From contig NC_052016.1 in NCBI RefSeq assembly GCF_015832195.1, positions 85,318,547 through 85,382,546 on the forward strand: a DNA stretch of 64,000 nucleotides. The letters run 5' to 3'. How positions within the stretch are numbered: the stretch's first letter is position 1; each line of letters begins with the position of its first letter. This document shows, one piece after another, positions 50,100-61,275 of this stretch. The DNA comes from Motacilla alba alba (Eukaryota; Chordata; Aves; Passeriformes; Motacillidae). A model generated the notes under the pieces. The model had not been told where the DNA came from and made no database searches. It saw nothing but the letters and a program-made list of their open reading frames with translations. The position numbers and the translations under genes were made by a program.

Positions 50100-50689
50100 C
50101 CCCTCCTCCCCAGCTCCACTCAGCCAGCAGTGTCTCACCGAAGAATTCGGTTTGAAAACCGCGAAGAGTTGTCCACCCACGAGAATCAAAAAACCCAAAA
50201 CCCATGAGAATTAAAAAGATCAAACCAGACAGGGATGTTGTTTGCTCTGGGTCTGGTATGGGCAGTGTCATGCCATGGTCACAGGACTCCTGAGTGTGGA
50301 GGCCATCCTGCCTCCTCGGCCACCCAGCCTTCAGGGGTGATTGCTCCCTGCCTAGCTGTGTCAGTCACTAATTCCCCACAAGAGCCCCTGGGAGGAGAAG
50401 TGAGGAATAAAGACTGGATTTTCTATTTTAAAGAGATTATATTTTGCATAATTTTTTTCATATTTTTGTTAAAAAAAAGCCTTGCCCCCCTCCTTCCCAA
50501 TAACAACCATATTCTACTGCATCTAGAAGAAGCTCCTGTTTTTAAAGTGCTTTGAAGTTAACTTTATATTCTAATAACCCCTTCCTCACTTAGGAGCTCT
50601 TGAACTGAAAATGATTGGGAATTTAAGAGTGTTGGTACAGGGGGCTGGGCATGGCAGTTCCCTCTTCCCAGTGAAACCCTTGAGAAGTA

Positions 50690-50830
50690 AGAAAAACCAC
50701 CAAAAACAAACAAACAAAAAAAACCAAACCAAACAAAACAAAACAAAAACCCAAAAAAAAAAAAACCAGACAAAATTTATTTTTAAAAAAAGTTTTAATC
50801 TATTTTTAAAAAGACAAAAATTATTGTTAA
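50690..50830. repeat. A-rich low-complexity block
   Basis: Runs of caaacaaac, ccaaaccaaac and poly(A) over about 140 bases. The Phe/Trp-rich open frame on the opposite strand is a repeat artefact. Confidence 0.8.
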
Positions 50831-50970
50831 AAAGCAAGGACTGCAGGACAGGCATGAAGGCAGTGCAGCCTGACCGGGATCAGTGGACCCAGGCTTTGCT
50901 GGGTTTGACTCCCCAGGTGCGGGGGTCCCACATGCCAGCTGAGCACCATTCCTGTCTATCACCTGTGGAC

Positions 50971-51420
50971 AATCACTGAATGCGACAGGTTGCAAGGGAC
51001 CACAGTGGGACAATCTGGTCCAACCAGGGTCATCCCAGAGCACACCGCACAGGACTGTGTCCAGGCAGTTCTTGGGTATCTCCGGTGAGGCAGAGTCCAC
51101 AGCCTGTCTGGGCAGCCTGTTCCAGTGCTCAGTCACTCGCACAGTAAAGAAGTTCATCCTCGCGTTCAGGTGGAACTTCCTGTGCATCAGTCTCTGCCCG
51201 ATTCCTCTCGTCCTATTGCTCGGCACCACCGAGCAGAGCCCGGCTCCATCCTTTGGCACCCTCCCTTCGACACTGATAAACACTGATGAGGTCCCGTCTC
51301 GGCCGTCTCCTCCCCAGGCTGAGCAGGCCCAGCTCTCTTAGCCTGTCCTGGGAAGAGAGGTGTTCCAGCTCCTGGATCATCTTTGTCTCTTCCCGCGCTG
51401 ACCCCCTCCAGGAGCGCCTT
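50971..51420 (-). mobile_element. CR1 LINE fragment adjoining the TM9SF2 promoter (minus strand)
   Basis: The plus strand shows the inverted CR1 tail: aatcactgaatgcgacagg, tgggacaatctggtccaacc, gcagcctgttccagtgctc, agtaaagaagttcatcctcg, ccccaggctgagcaggccc and cagctcctggatcatcttt. Many CpGs survive, suggesting a young copy or one protected within the unmethylated island. Its 5' truncated side ends about 360 bp before the TM9SF2 start codon. Confidence 0.92.
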
Positions 51421-51783
51421 TCTCTCTCGTACGGAGGAGGCCAGACCCGGACACAGCGGAAGGCCAGGGCGGGCTCCCCTCACGCGCTCCCCGCTCGCTG
51501 CCGAGGCTCCGCTCCGGGCGGGGCCGCGCTGCCATGGCAACGGGGGCGCGAGACACCCCGGAAGCGAACGCGCGCGCCGGCCCCGCCCCCCCCTCGGCGC
51601 TCGGTCTGGCGGCCCCGCGCGCGGCGGGTGACGACGTGTCGCGCGCGCGCGCGAGGGGGGAGCCGGAAGCGGCGCGGCCGCGTCAGGGCGGGCGCGGGGG
51701 GGCGAGAGACGGAGCCGCGACCCCGCCGCCGCCCAGCGACCCCCGGCCCCGCCGCACCCTGCCCCGTCGTCCTCGGGCCGGAC
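51421..51783 (+). promoter_or_regulatory. TM9SF2: TM9SF2 CpG-island promoter and 5' UTR
   Basis: This very CpG-rich, TATA-less sequence leads into the TM9SF2 start codon; the island continues to about 52090. It holds GC boxes (ccccgccccccc near 51581), two ETS-type CCGGAAGC sites (51558-51565 and 51663-51670), an RFX-like X-box (51528-51541) and a (CG)7 run at 51640-51653. This fits a housekeeping promoter. The start site was not determined. Confidence 0.8.
51528..51541 (-). promoter_or_regulatory. RFX X-box-like palindrome
   Basis: GCTGCCATGGCAAC reads on the minus strand as GTTGCCATGGCAGC. This is one base from the symmetric RFX consensus GTTGCCATGGCAAC. It sits about 245 bp upstream of the TM9SF2 ATG. 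RFX binding is inference. Confidence 0.45.
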
Positions 51784-51915
51784 ATGGCTCTGCGGCGGCT
51801 TCTCCTCATCGCCGCCGCGCTGGCGGCCGCCACCGCGCCCGCCGCCGCCTTCTACCTGCCGGGCCTGGCGCCCGTCAACTTCTGCGAGGCCGGCAAGGAG
51901 AAGCCCGAGTGCAAG
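51784..51915 (+). CDS. TM9SF2: TM9SF2 exon 1 coding part
   Basis: Forty-four codons run from the ATG to the AAG before gtgagc. A Leu/Ala-rich signal peptide (RRLLLIAAALAAATAPAAA) is followed by the conserved mature start FYLPGLAPVNFC. The exon lies in the CpG island. It ends in phase 0. Confidence 0.96.
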
Positions 51916-54900
51916 GTGAGCCCGGCGGGCGCTGAGGGGAGCCCCCTGAGGCCGCCCGGGTGCGGCGCGGCCTGGGTGTAGTCCCCCTGCCGCGGGGGCT
52001 GCCTGGGGGAGTTTGTCCGGAGGGATTGGAGCCGCCCCGCCGTGCCGTACCGGGGCTGCCGGCGGCGCGGGGGCTGTGGCTGCGGGGCTGGTTCGGTTCC
52101 CGCTGTGCTCAGGTTGCTCCCAGAATTGTTGGGGTTGGAAGGGACCTCTGGAGAGACCTGGTCCAACCCCCCCTGCCGAGGCAGGGTAGCCGGGAGTAGG
52201 TGACACGGAAGGCGTATGAATGTCTCCAGAGGGGGAGACTCCGTGACCCTCTGGGCAGCCCGTTCCAGTGCTCTGTCACCCTCAGCGTAAAGAAGTTCCT
52301 CCTCGTGTTGAGGTGAAACTTTTTGTGATTTAGTTTATGACCATTGCTCCTTGAAAAGGAAATTGTTGAGAGAGAGGAGCCAGGGGAATGGCAGAGGTGC
52401 TTGCCTGGCTCAGCTCTGGCCCGCCTGGGAAGTGACCACGATCCCTCCGAGGGAAGGAGAGAGCTGTCGGCTCGTCCTGTGAGATACGGCCACGTCAGGG
52501 AAGTAGGAAGCTCCGGCCGGTTATCTCTTGGGTCCTTTCAAATCCCGGCAGGAAAGCTGCAGCAAGTAAGGATGGCAGTGACAGGTGATGCCGAAGGGTG
52601 TGTGTGTGATTCTTGGCAGGAGCGAGCAGCTGGTGGCTGGAGCAGGTATCAGAGTAACCATCCGGAAACACTCTCCTTGCTGCGTCTTCCTGGCTGCAGG
52701 AATCTGAAGTGTAGGGGCTTCTAGGCCCCGGAATGTCAAGTGAAGCTTAAGCTTACCTTCCTGTCTGCAGAAGGGACAAGCAAAGTTTGCATAACCAAGT
52801 AACTCATTTGTAAGGGTATTGGTGGGGAGCATTAATGTAAATCTCTGATGAAAAATCATCTTTGCTCCTTTGGGGCACCTTTTGAAGTTGTTTCCTGCTG
52901 CTGCGATGGAAATTACATCAGACTGTGCTTTAATACTTGAATGAGAAAGTTCAAGACTAATCAGTTTTATGATCCATGGTCTTACTATTGTAGAAAGCAG
53001 CTGTCTTGCACTTTCTGAGCTCTCAGCTTCTGCCTTGCATGAAACACTGGTTCATAATTCTTCAGAATAAGAGCCTGCTTAAAACAGTGTGCTTTTGGTA
53101 AATACCATGTGCTGACTTTATCCTTCTGCTGTCCTGAATCAGCAGAGCTGGGAATAAGCCAAGCACACAATGCAGGCAGTTCAGTTCAGTAGTAGTAAAA
53201 TATCCTGGGGACATTCTTTTATAGGACCACAGAAATGATGTTTGGAAGTGACCTCAACAGGTCACATACTGCAGTCTCTTGAGTGTGGAGCATGAGAGGA
53301 CAGAAAGCACCACTACACTACACTGCTGTTGTCAACTCTACATCAAAGCTCTACCTTTGTTTAAGCAAGCTTTGGAAACATCCAAGCACGGAGTAGCCAT
53401 CTCCTCCCTGGGTGACCTGTTAGAGTGCTGCACCACCCTCTTAAGGAATGGGGTTTTTTCAGGCTAAAGCTAAATACAGGCTAAAGCTTTCAAGCTGCAA
53501 TTTGTGTTTTTTCACAACATCCCTGGAAAACATTGCTGCGTTTGGATTATTCCTGTTTTAAGCTTGTAGAAGGCAGATTTATTTTTTATGTCAGGTGGAC
53601 CACACAGTCTACTACCTTTTGTGTCCAACCTGAGACGCTTATGGGGTGGTCTTTCTCAGATCCTGAGACACTTATGGGGTGATCTTTCTCAGATCCTGAG
53701 ACACTTATGGGGTGATCTTTCTCAGATGTCTCTGCATTTTTATTCCTCATAAAACACATACAAAATGTTTGTCTTCTCCTGAGATTTTATCATTTAATAA
53801 ATGTGACACCAGCTACTTGAGTAATGTAAATGTACCACCAGCAGGCAGCTGAACACCTCAACAGCTGTAGTAATGCAAAAATTCTTTCTGCAGTTAGCCA
53901 CCTCTTAGCAATTTCCATATTAGACAGAGGCATATGGAGAAGTCTAAAGCACTCTTCACATCTAATTCTCTCCATGTAGTCTGCAGCTGAATGTACTCTG
54001 GTTCCTGGTAAGGAGAAACAATATATGATTGGATTATTGCTGTATCATATTTATGTAAGTGGATAAAATTAAGCTTCCTTGGACAGGCTTCATTTCTCAC
54101 AGGTTTCTTGCAGTCATCACTGTTAATTGCAATGTCAGTAATAGTGCATTTTCCTCTGCCTGAGGATTTCGATCCACATGCCAGATCTCAATACCTACTA
54201 TTTGTCTGTTACGATCCCTGTGATCTCCTGTCCTGTTTTGGTGAGACGGGATGAGATGTTGTTAATGGGGCATGTAGCTAAGAGCAGTAAGACCTGTGGC
54301 TTTCCCCCTTTCTCCAAGTTTCCTGCTAATCTGCTTGGGCAAGCTCAGTTTGGCTGCTTCTTCTGGTTTTGGTTAGAATATCATCAGAAATGGAATGCGG
54401 TCTATGCAGACTTAAATAGTAATTCTTGCCTAAAGATTAAGAATCCTTACTCAGTTTTGAAAAATCCTGATTGCTCTAAAAAGGGTTTGGTGTTGTGTGG
54501 GAAATGGTTTATCAAATATGCTGATCTGCAGTAGTGTATATAATTCTTAGGAAAAATTGCAGCATTCATGTAAATCTCCTCAGATGAAAGTAACTAATTT
54601 CAGGCCATGGTCCTGTGGCCAGCTGAGGCAGTCTAATTCCCTGCTGCTGCGAGTGAGGGATTTCATTGCTGTCTTCTCCTGGGCAATGTGTTCCTGTCCT
54701 CTGCATTGACTCAGCTCTGTTACTTGTTGTGGTTTTGAGCTTAACGTGGTAGAAAACTATCCAACTTTTTCCCAGTCTAGTTTCCTGCTGTGTTAGGGAG
54801 TTGAAGTGCCTTACAGGATTATGGCAAGCATACGCTACTACCCAGAGGTGAGCAGCAGGTCTGCATGGCTTAGGGCAGGGGAAAGATGAGCCTGGAGGTG

Positions 54901-57900
54901 TGTCTACACTTAGTGGGTCATGCTAACAGCTCACAGAACTTCCCGTGTCTCCCAGGACTGCATCCTGACTTGCACATGGACAGCTAAGTTATATCAGTAA
55001 AACACAGTACCCAGCTGAAGTATTTGAGCTACAGATACACGTGAACATTTCCGTCTTTTCTTTTCCTCCAGAATTTCTTGGTTTGGCTAAACTAAAGAGT
55101 GAATTTTCATAGGGAGGAAATGCTCTTCTGTTGGTAAGAAAATAGATGGCTTGCTGTTGAAAGGGAGAGGGTTTGTTCTTGAAGGCATTTGCCTTTGTTT
55201 TGCTCTTCAGCTCTTGTCTGATTACACAGTAAGACAGCTCAGTTTGTGTTGTGGTTTAACCCTAGCTGGCAACTAAGAACCACACAGCTCTTTGTTCCCT
55301 GCTGACCCCAGTGAGATGGTGAGGAGAAATGGGGGAAAAGTAACTTGTGGGTTGGAATAAGAACAGTTTAATTGGAAAAAAGTAAATATACTCATACTAC
55401 TAATGATAGTAACAATAATAATATTTTTAATGAAGGGGGGGAGGGCATGAAACCCAGGCAAAACAAGTTGCATAATACAATTGGTCACCACCCACTGATG
55501 GACGCCCAGCCCATCTCAGAGCAGTGATTGTCCCCTTCCAGCCAACTCTCCCCGTTTATATGTTGAGTGTGGCATTCCATGGTGTGCAGTGGCCCTTTGG
55601 CCACTTCACATCAGCTTCTCTTGGCCGTGTTCCCTTCCAGCTTCTTGTGTACCTCTGTGCTGGCAGAGCATGGGAAATTGAAAAGTCCTTGACTCAGGGT
55701 AAGCACTACCTAGCCACAACTTAAACTTCAGTGTGTTATCACATTATTGACTCATTGAATATAAAACACAGCAATGTACCAGCTACTAAGAAGAAAATTC
55801 TATCCCAGCTGAAGTGAGGACAGCCTGCTGTGATACTAAGAGCTGCTCTTCAGCATTTTTTGTATAAGTCTTTTGCTGTTTAAGCCCATTGGATTGGTTT
55901 ACTGTGCAAGCAGATAACTGCCAAAAGCAGTTATAAGTGTAAGGCTAACACTTGAAATTTATTGCAAGACTAGAATAAGGGATTTTGAGACTAAGAGGGA
56001 AGAGTGAGAGACGTCTCCCTTTCCATAGGAGCGGAGTAGCCCATCTGTAATTAAAGTGTGTAGATCAAACTAGTCTGAAACCACAGCAGACTGAATTTCA
56101 GGTTCTTACTCAAGAGTTGATAGTAAGTGGAAAAACTTCTACAGGAAGGTAAATATGGGTATCCTTGCCTTCTCTTTGAAAAGATGTTCTGTTCAAACTT
56201 AAAATGTATCAGTCTGAATGCATTGTTGACATTACCATAGTTCAGTTTATAGTTACTACACATGTAAAATTATGGAGCATCCTTAATTACAGGGAGAAAT
56301 ACTGGTCTCATCTGCACTTTCCTTTATGTTCTTTTAAGACTAATTACACAAAAGTTGTGGTGGTGACTAATATGACTCTAACTTGGTACATTAAACTCAA
56401 ACACTGGCAACTGTGCTAAGGATATTATTTTTGTGCATGATTTTCTGTTATCTTGTAGTTGGAATGGTTATGTTAGCCTTTAAGTGTTTTTGTCATGTGG
56501 TCACTGCTTTTGTGATGGTTAGATAGGGCTTTACTTGTGCTCCCAGCAGATATAGTTCATTACACATCAAGATGTACATTACACAAATCTTACATTTCCA
56601 GCTTTCCTTAACCTTATTCATACAAATCTATTTTTATATATCCATGGGAATTGAAGGAGTGCTTTAAATGTAACTGCTGATTATCTCTGCTCTTTCAGTC
56701 TGGAATCGAGCTGTTTGTGAACAGGCTTGACTCAGTAGAGTCTGTCCTCCCCTACGAATACACTGCGTAAGTATATGATGCCATTTTAATTGTCAGGTTT
56801 TCCTAAAAGATGGATTTAATTTACCTTATAGTATTATCTACTTCTTGTTACAGCAGTGTGCCACTCAGGCATGGCTATTTATTTTACTAACATAAGTTTA
56901 CATATACTGAATTTTCGATGAGCAGATGGATGCCTACATTGCTTCCTTTGTCTCAGTTGTCTTTGCTCATACTTCAGTGCATGGATTTATCGGCCCTCAT
57001 GCGGGTTGAATCGCTGTTGTAGTGTAACTTAGAGTTAAAAATATATGGTACTTTACTGCATCAGTTGTCACTGTAGATCAAAGTATTACCTCTGTCTTTA
57101 GTAGCCGGTGCCAGATGAGTTAAAGTGGTAATGAGGTGCGAACATCCCATCAATTATCTTAATGAGGTGTTAAATGTTTTCTTTGAACACATCATAGGAG
57201 TGCACAAAATGTATCAGTGCCTGGTACAACTATGTAAAGTTTTTGCTATAAAGAATATTTTGACTGTTAATATTGAAGAACATAAGCATCAGTTATGTCC
57301 ACACTTTAAAGAGCACAAATGTGCTATATTTAAAAATAGACTGGAAAAACGTGGAGGATGTGCTGTTAAATGTGTTGGTGAATAAAACTGTAATAACCTG
57401 TTTAAAAGTGTTTCTTGCAAGGGAGCTGTCTCTGTTTTTATTTCCCCTCAAATTCCAGAATCTGGCCTGCATGCGTTTTTCTCAGAGTCATTATTAAACT
57501 CTAGATGAAGATTTAATTCTTGTCTAAAATCCCTGTTCAAATAGGAAACTTCTAATTATTCAAAGAAACTTATGCTACAATGTTCTGAAATAGCTAATGA
57601 AGAGACTTGAATCTGTTTCGTCTGGTTTATTCTCAAACCAGGATAGTGAATTTTGCACTTCACGGGTTAGATGAAGAAACTGTTGTCTACAGGGAGAGCT
57701 GTATAGCTCCTTCACTTGTGATGAACATGTTGATTTGGGAAGATTATTTGCAGCTGATAATATTGTATTCATTTTGGTAACTTTTCTCTAATTCAGGTTC
57801 GATTTTTGTCAAGCAGAAGGAAAGAAGCGTCCATCTGAAAACCTTGGCCAAGTCTTGTTTGGAGAGAGGATAGAACCGTCTCCTTACAGGGTTTGTTCTC

Positions 57901-58712
57901 TGACAGTAATGTGTGCATTCAAATGTAACCAAAGGAGATCAGAATCTTGAAGATGATTTTCACAAGGGCTTTATCTGAGAAAGCTTCAGCATCTGAAATT
58001 CCACACGATAAAAATCTGTCAGTTTAACCTAATTGTAACTGTGTGTTTTGCATTTTGGGGCTGTAGTCTGAAATGCTGTGCAGGTTATCTTCTCCCTTTG
58101 GGATCTGACAAAACGTGATTTTTGCTGCTCAGCACTCTTGTTTCTTAGAACCAGTTCTGAAAATATTGCAGCCATGAAACAGAAGAATTATAGATGGTGT
58201 TAGCTTGCTGGTCTTTCCTGCTGACTGAACTCTCACATTCTCTTCTACAGTGGTAGTAGGAGAGAAAGTTACCAATTGAAGCTGCCTGTGACAGAATGGC
58301 TGCTGTGAGGTCAAATGACTTATCTGGTAAATCATGGCAGAAAATGTGTGTTAGTCAGTAACACGCTCTTGCTGTAGGGCTTCTACAGTGAACACAGGAG
58401 GAGTTGATAGCACACACCAGTATAAAAACCTCCTCTGGAGGGTTGATGTACCTAGTCTCAGTAATTTGTTAGGTGTTTTCATTATAATAGTATGGGCAAT
58501 GAAATGTGTAGGATAAATTGTTATGTAGTGAAAGAAGACAGTTTGTTACAACTTTTTTGCTCACGAGTCTTTCATTTTTCTTAGTTCACATTCAACAAGA
58601 AGGAGACATGTAAATCTGTTTGTACAAAAACATATGATACCACAAAGCCAGAAGACAAACAGAAATTAGATTTTTTGAAAAAAAGTATGCTACTGAATTA
58701 TCAACATCACTG
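51784..58712 (+). CDS. TM9SF2: TM9SF2, first four coding exons (5'-partial gene)
   Basis: This is the N-terminal part of transmembrane 9 superfamily member 2, a nonaspanin of Golgi and endosomes known to be needed for heparan sulfate and glycolipid synthesis. The joined exons are 51784-51915, 56699-56766, 57797-57890 and 58585-58712. They give 140 complete codons plus two bases: a signal peptide (about residues 1-22), then FYLPGLAPVNFC, ELFVNRLDSVESVLPYEYTAF, PSENLGQVLFGERIEPSPY, FTFNKKETC and SMLLNYQHHW. These match the human luminal domain nearly throughout; the signal peptide is lineage-specific. All junctions keep frame with GT/AG ends. The next exon (IVDNMPV region) and the nine membrane segments were not found and should lie to the right. 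Start context gacATGG is good. Confidence 0.97.
52121..52360 (-). mobile_element. CR1 LINE 3' fragment in TM9SF2 intron 1 (minus strand)
   Basis: The plus strand reads ggttggaagggacctctgg, acctggtccaaccccccct, ctgggcagcccgttccagtg and gtaaagaagttcctcctcg. The tail is well preserved and about 240 bp long, inserted about 200 bp into the intron. Confidence 0.93.
53226..53530 (-). mobile_element. Degenerate CR1 fragment (minus strand)
   Basis: The plus strand reads gaccacagaaatgatgtttg, gaagtgacctcaacaggtca, then aaacatccaagcacggagta and gacctgttagagtgctgcac. It has the order of CR1 tail blocks but is strongly diverged. Boundaries are approximate. Confidence 0.7.
53631..53729. repeat. 33-bp tandem repeat, 3 units
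   Basis: Three head-to-tail copies of a unit starting tgagacRcttatggggtg and ending ctttctcagatcc. Units 2 and 3 are identical over almost their whole length; unit 1 differs at two positions. The near-identity suggests recent expansion. Confidence 0.95.
55247..55822. mobile_element. Solo LTR of an avian endogenous retrovirus
   Basis: An approximately 576-bp element bounded by TG (tgttgtggtttaaccc) and CA (agctgaagtgaggaca) matches a common avian LTR type by pattern. It includes aataagaacagtttaattgg, an AAT-rich middle and a TATA-like gtttatatg at about 55554. No gag, pol or env sequence adjoins it, and no clear target-site duplication is visible. Family name and strand are uncertain. Confidence 0.8.
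56699..56766 (+). CDS. TM9SF2: TM9SF2 exon 2
   Basis: This 68-bp exon follows ctctttcag and ends before gtaagt. It encodes SGIELFVNRLDSVESVLPY and then EYT plus two bases of an Ala codon. It is nearly identical to the human segment after CK. Confidence 0.96.
56767..57796 (+). other. TM9SF2: TM9SF2 intron 2
   Basis: About 1.0 kb, AT-rich, bounded by gtaagt and ttcag. No repeat or island was recognised. Confidence 0.9.
57797..57890 (+). CDS. TM9SF2: TM9SF2 exon 3
   Basis: This 94-bp exon follows ctaattcag and ends AGG before gtttgt. It encodes FDFCQAEGKKRPSENLGQ, then the VLFGERIEPSPYR block, which is invariant in the family. The donor (gtttgt) is weaker than the others, but the protein alignment fixes it. 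Confidence 0.95.
57891..58584 (+). other. TM9SF2: TM9SF2 intron 3
   Basis: About 0.7 kb, AT-rich, bounded by gtttgt and tcttag. No repeat was recognised. Confidence 0.9.
58585..58712 (+). CDS. TM9SF2: TM9SF2 exon 4
   Basis: This 128-bp exon follows tttttcttag and ends TG before gtaagt. It encodes FTFNKKETCKSVCTKTY, a Lys-rich stretch and KKSMLLNYQHH; the split TG-G codon would be the conserved Trp. It leaves phase 2 for an exon outside the window. Confidence 0.95.
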
Positions 58713-61225
58713 GTAAGTTGGTAAGTCTAAAATTCATAGATTGGTTAGTGTAGTGTGTTGGTGATAATTTAGTTTATACTTTTGTATTTGCAAGGTAATA
58801 GATGGAACAATAGGTATGTGCACTTAATTTCTTCCCCTTCTGTTTTTGCATAAAATGTTATATTGTTTGTCGTCTTCATTAAAAAAATTCCTTCACTTGA
58901 AGGATAATCGCTAGCAGCAATGGAAATGAATCTGCTTCTAAACACAAAGCTTTGTGCTTACTGTAAAATACTGCTGATTTTTTTTTCACCTGTAAATGTA
59001 GAAGTTAGTCCTGCCTTAGCTTGAGAAAAGTCTTACAGGGCCTTTGTTCTGTTGCTATGTTATCTTTGTTTTCCTTGAGAGCCCTTGCACTCACCTTCAT
59101 ATGCTGTGTCCAGGAGACAGGATCAACAGTTCTGAAAGACTTTTGTGCAATGTTTGTTTCTCTTCTGTGGAAAGAAGAGAAACATATGTGGAAGGGAAAG
59201 GTGGCCAATGAGAACTAATTAATTAAATAATTTTGGGGAATGCATAAAGGCTTGGTCCTTTCCTATTCTTTGGGCCTCCCCGTAACCATCTGATAGACCT
59301 TGGAGCATGCTGGAGCTCTGTTTAAGCTCAGACATTGAATCCTCATCAGATGGGCCTTAAGGGTGGGGCAAGGCTGAATGTGTGTGCTGAATCTCAGAGA
59401 GATATTCAGTTTCCCAACACTGCACCCACATCCAAGAGCTGTGAAATGTTTATCAGTAGGCTCAGTCTTGACACTGGAAATGTCCCAGCCATGTTATCAG
59501 TGTTTATTTAGTGCTTGACGTGTTGGCATGCTCTGCCAACAGCAGCTTTCAGGTGCAAGAACAGAAGGAACAACTTAGGCATGAGTTTCTGAGGCATGTC
59601 TTTGCAAGAAATGCATGAGCATCATTAATTGATGTCGCTCATAGTTATGCCCTAATTCCAAATATGGGCCTTCTGCTTTATGGGAACAAATGTGTTGGTC
59701 TTCATGTAATTGGACTTAAAGTTTTTGGGTAGTTTAGTAAAAATGCAGGTTGAATGTTGCCACTGTCATTAACTGTTTTTCTGTAATGTCACATTCCATT
59801 CCTTCAATTTTGAAACAGCTAGAAAGGCAACCAAGTGCATTTTCTACTGCTCTCAAGAACTGATATGGGATATCCCTTCGTGGGGATAAAGGTTTCTGGA
59901 AACCTTTTGAAAATGAGTATAGTAGGAATTTGATAGGTTATGTCAGAAGGGTTCACAGGCAGTAGACATATATTCAGGTAGGTGAACAAGGAAGCCATAA
60001 AGAAACTCTGAAATGTACAGCTACTTTTGCAGGGATTTGAAGTGTGTATGCCTAATGCTAAAACAAGTGAAACTTCAAACATGCTGGATTTGATTATATT
60101 CCTCTTAAATACTGCATATGTTTGTAATGTTTGCACTACTTTGAATTTCAGTAATGCATGTGAGTCTGGCATAAAAGACTCAGCTATAAAAGGTTGTGTA
60201 TGTTTTGGTGTGTAACTTAAAAATAGCTTCTCATGACTACGAAGCTTGAAAGAAGTGGTTTTTTTTTTAGGAAAGCCCATAACTTAAGCTGATAGAAGCT
60301 GAAACAGAGCTGTGTAAAATTAATCATACAAAAAAGTACTTCAGACTGGTTTGTTGGGTTTTTTTTCCTGTAGAATAAATTGTTTAAAAAATATACGTAG
60401 TGTATTCAAGTAGACTTTTATTTTTAACCAGTGTCGCTAACTTAATAAGGCTATTGAGGCTTAAGTAAGATATAATTTTGTCTTTCAGTGTGAGAACTTC
60501 CCATGAAATTTGGGTTTTTTCTTAATTCTTTTAATGGCATTTTTTACTTTTATTTTTCTCTGCTCACTGCCCTAAGACCTAGGAACCAGTGAAAAATCCC
60601 TGGTTATGTCTGTATGTCCTCCTTAGCCACAGCTTCACAAAGTGGCTGTGCCTGGATTTTGTGATTAATGATGCATACTCCAGGAGTATGGCACAGAGGT
60701 ATGTTGTACAGGGATGAACAAGGCATCATAAGGGAGGATTCAGTAGAGGGTTATTATCCAGCTTCAATTTATCATGAAATTCCTGGGGAACACAGATGGT
60801 GCAAAATACTTCCAAGGTTTCAAAAGCCACTTAATAAGATTAGGAATTGACATACTGAATTGGACTCAACAGCTATACTGATATCTTGGCTGACAATGTT
60901 CATCACCAGATGTTCTTGAGAGACATATAAGAGCACTGTTGAATAGCATATTTGCTCCACATGTATAATCTCTTCAAGTCATTTTAAATTTGAAGATTAG
61001 CTGTGAAAAATGATTTGCTACTTAAACTACCAATTTGTTCTGGCATTGCTGCTGCTGCTTGAAGGCAGCTCAGTATGTCTTTGCTGCATAGATGCAAAGG
61101 AAAGCCTTTATCTAAACCATGCTTACTTGCAATATGTTAATGTTCCCTTGTTTTGATTAGGAGATGAAAACAGTAACAAAAGCAAGCAATCTCTCTAGCA
61201 TGTTATGGAGATAAAATTTCAAATA

Positions 61226-61275
61226 TACAAGCACAGAATTGAGTTGGAAAAGTTCTCTAAGATCATTGAGTTCAG
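61226..61275 (-). mobile_element. CR1 3' end, left part of a CR1 split by an LTR
   Basis: The plus strand reads cacagaattgagttggaaaa and tctctaagatcattgagttc, the inverted extreme 3' tail of a CR1. It stops abruptly at the LTR and resumes at 62373 in the order expected from the CR1 consensus. Confidence 0.85.

Larger units (their letters stand above)
44859..50970. other. Intergenic DNA upstream of TM9SF2
   Basis: About 6 kb without a recognised gene. Poly(A) runs occur at about 47479-47502 and 47941-47960, a TCTG microsatellite at 50071-50099, and an A-rich caaacaaa-type block at 50690-50830. No CR1 was found until 50971. Confidence 0.5.
51916..56698 (+). other. TM9SF2: TM9SF2 intron 1
   Basis: A 4.8-kb intron that starts within the CpG island. 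It contains CR1 fragments at 52121 and 53226, a 33-bp tandem repeat at 53631, and a solo LTR at 55247. The open frames here show no domain. Confidence 0.85.

Noticed and set aside
51187..52206. 339-codon open frame on the minus strand
   Set aside because: It crosses a CR1, the TM9SF2 promoter island and exon 1 in antisense. The Pro/Arg/Ala-rich product is a composition artefact.
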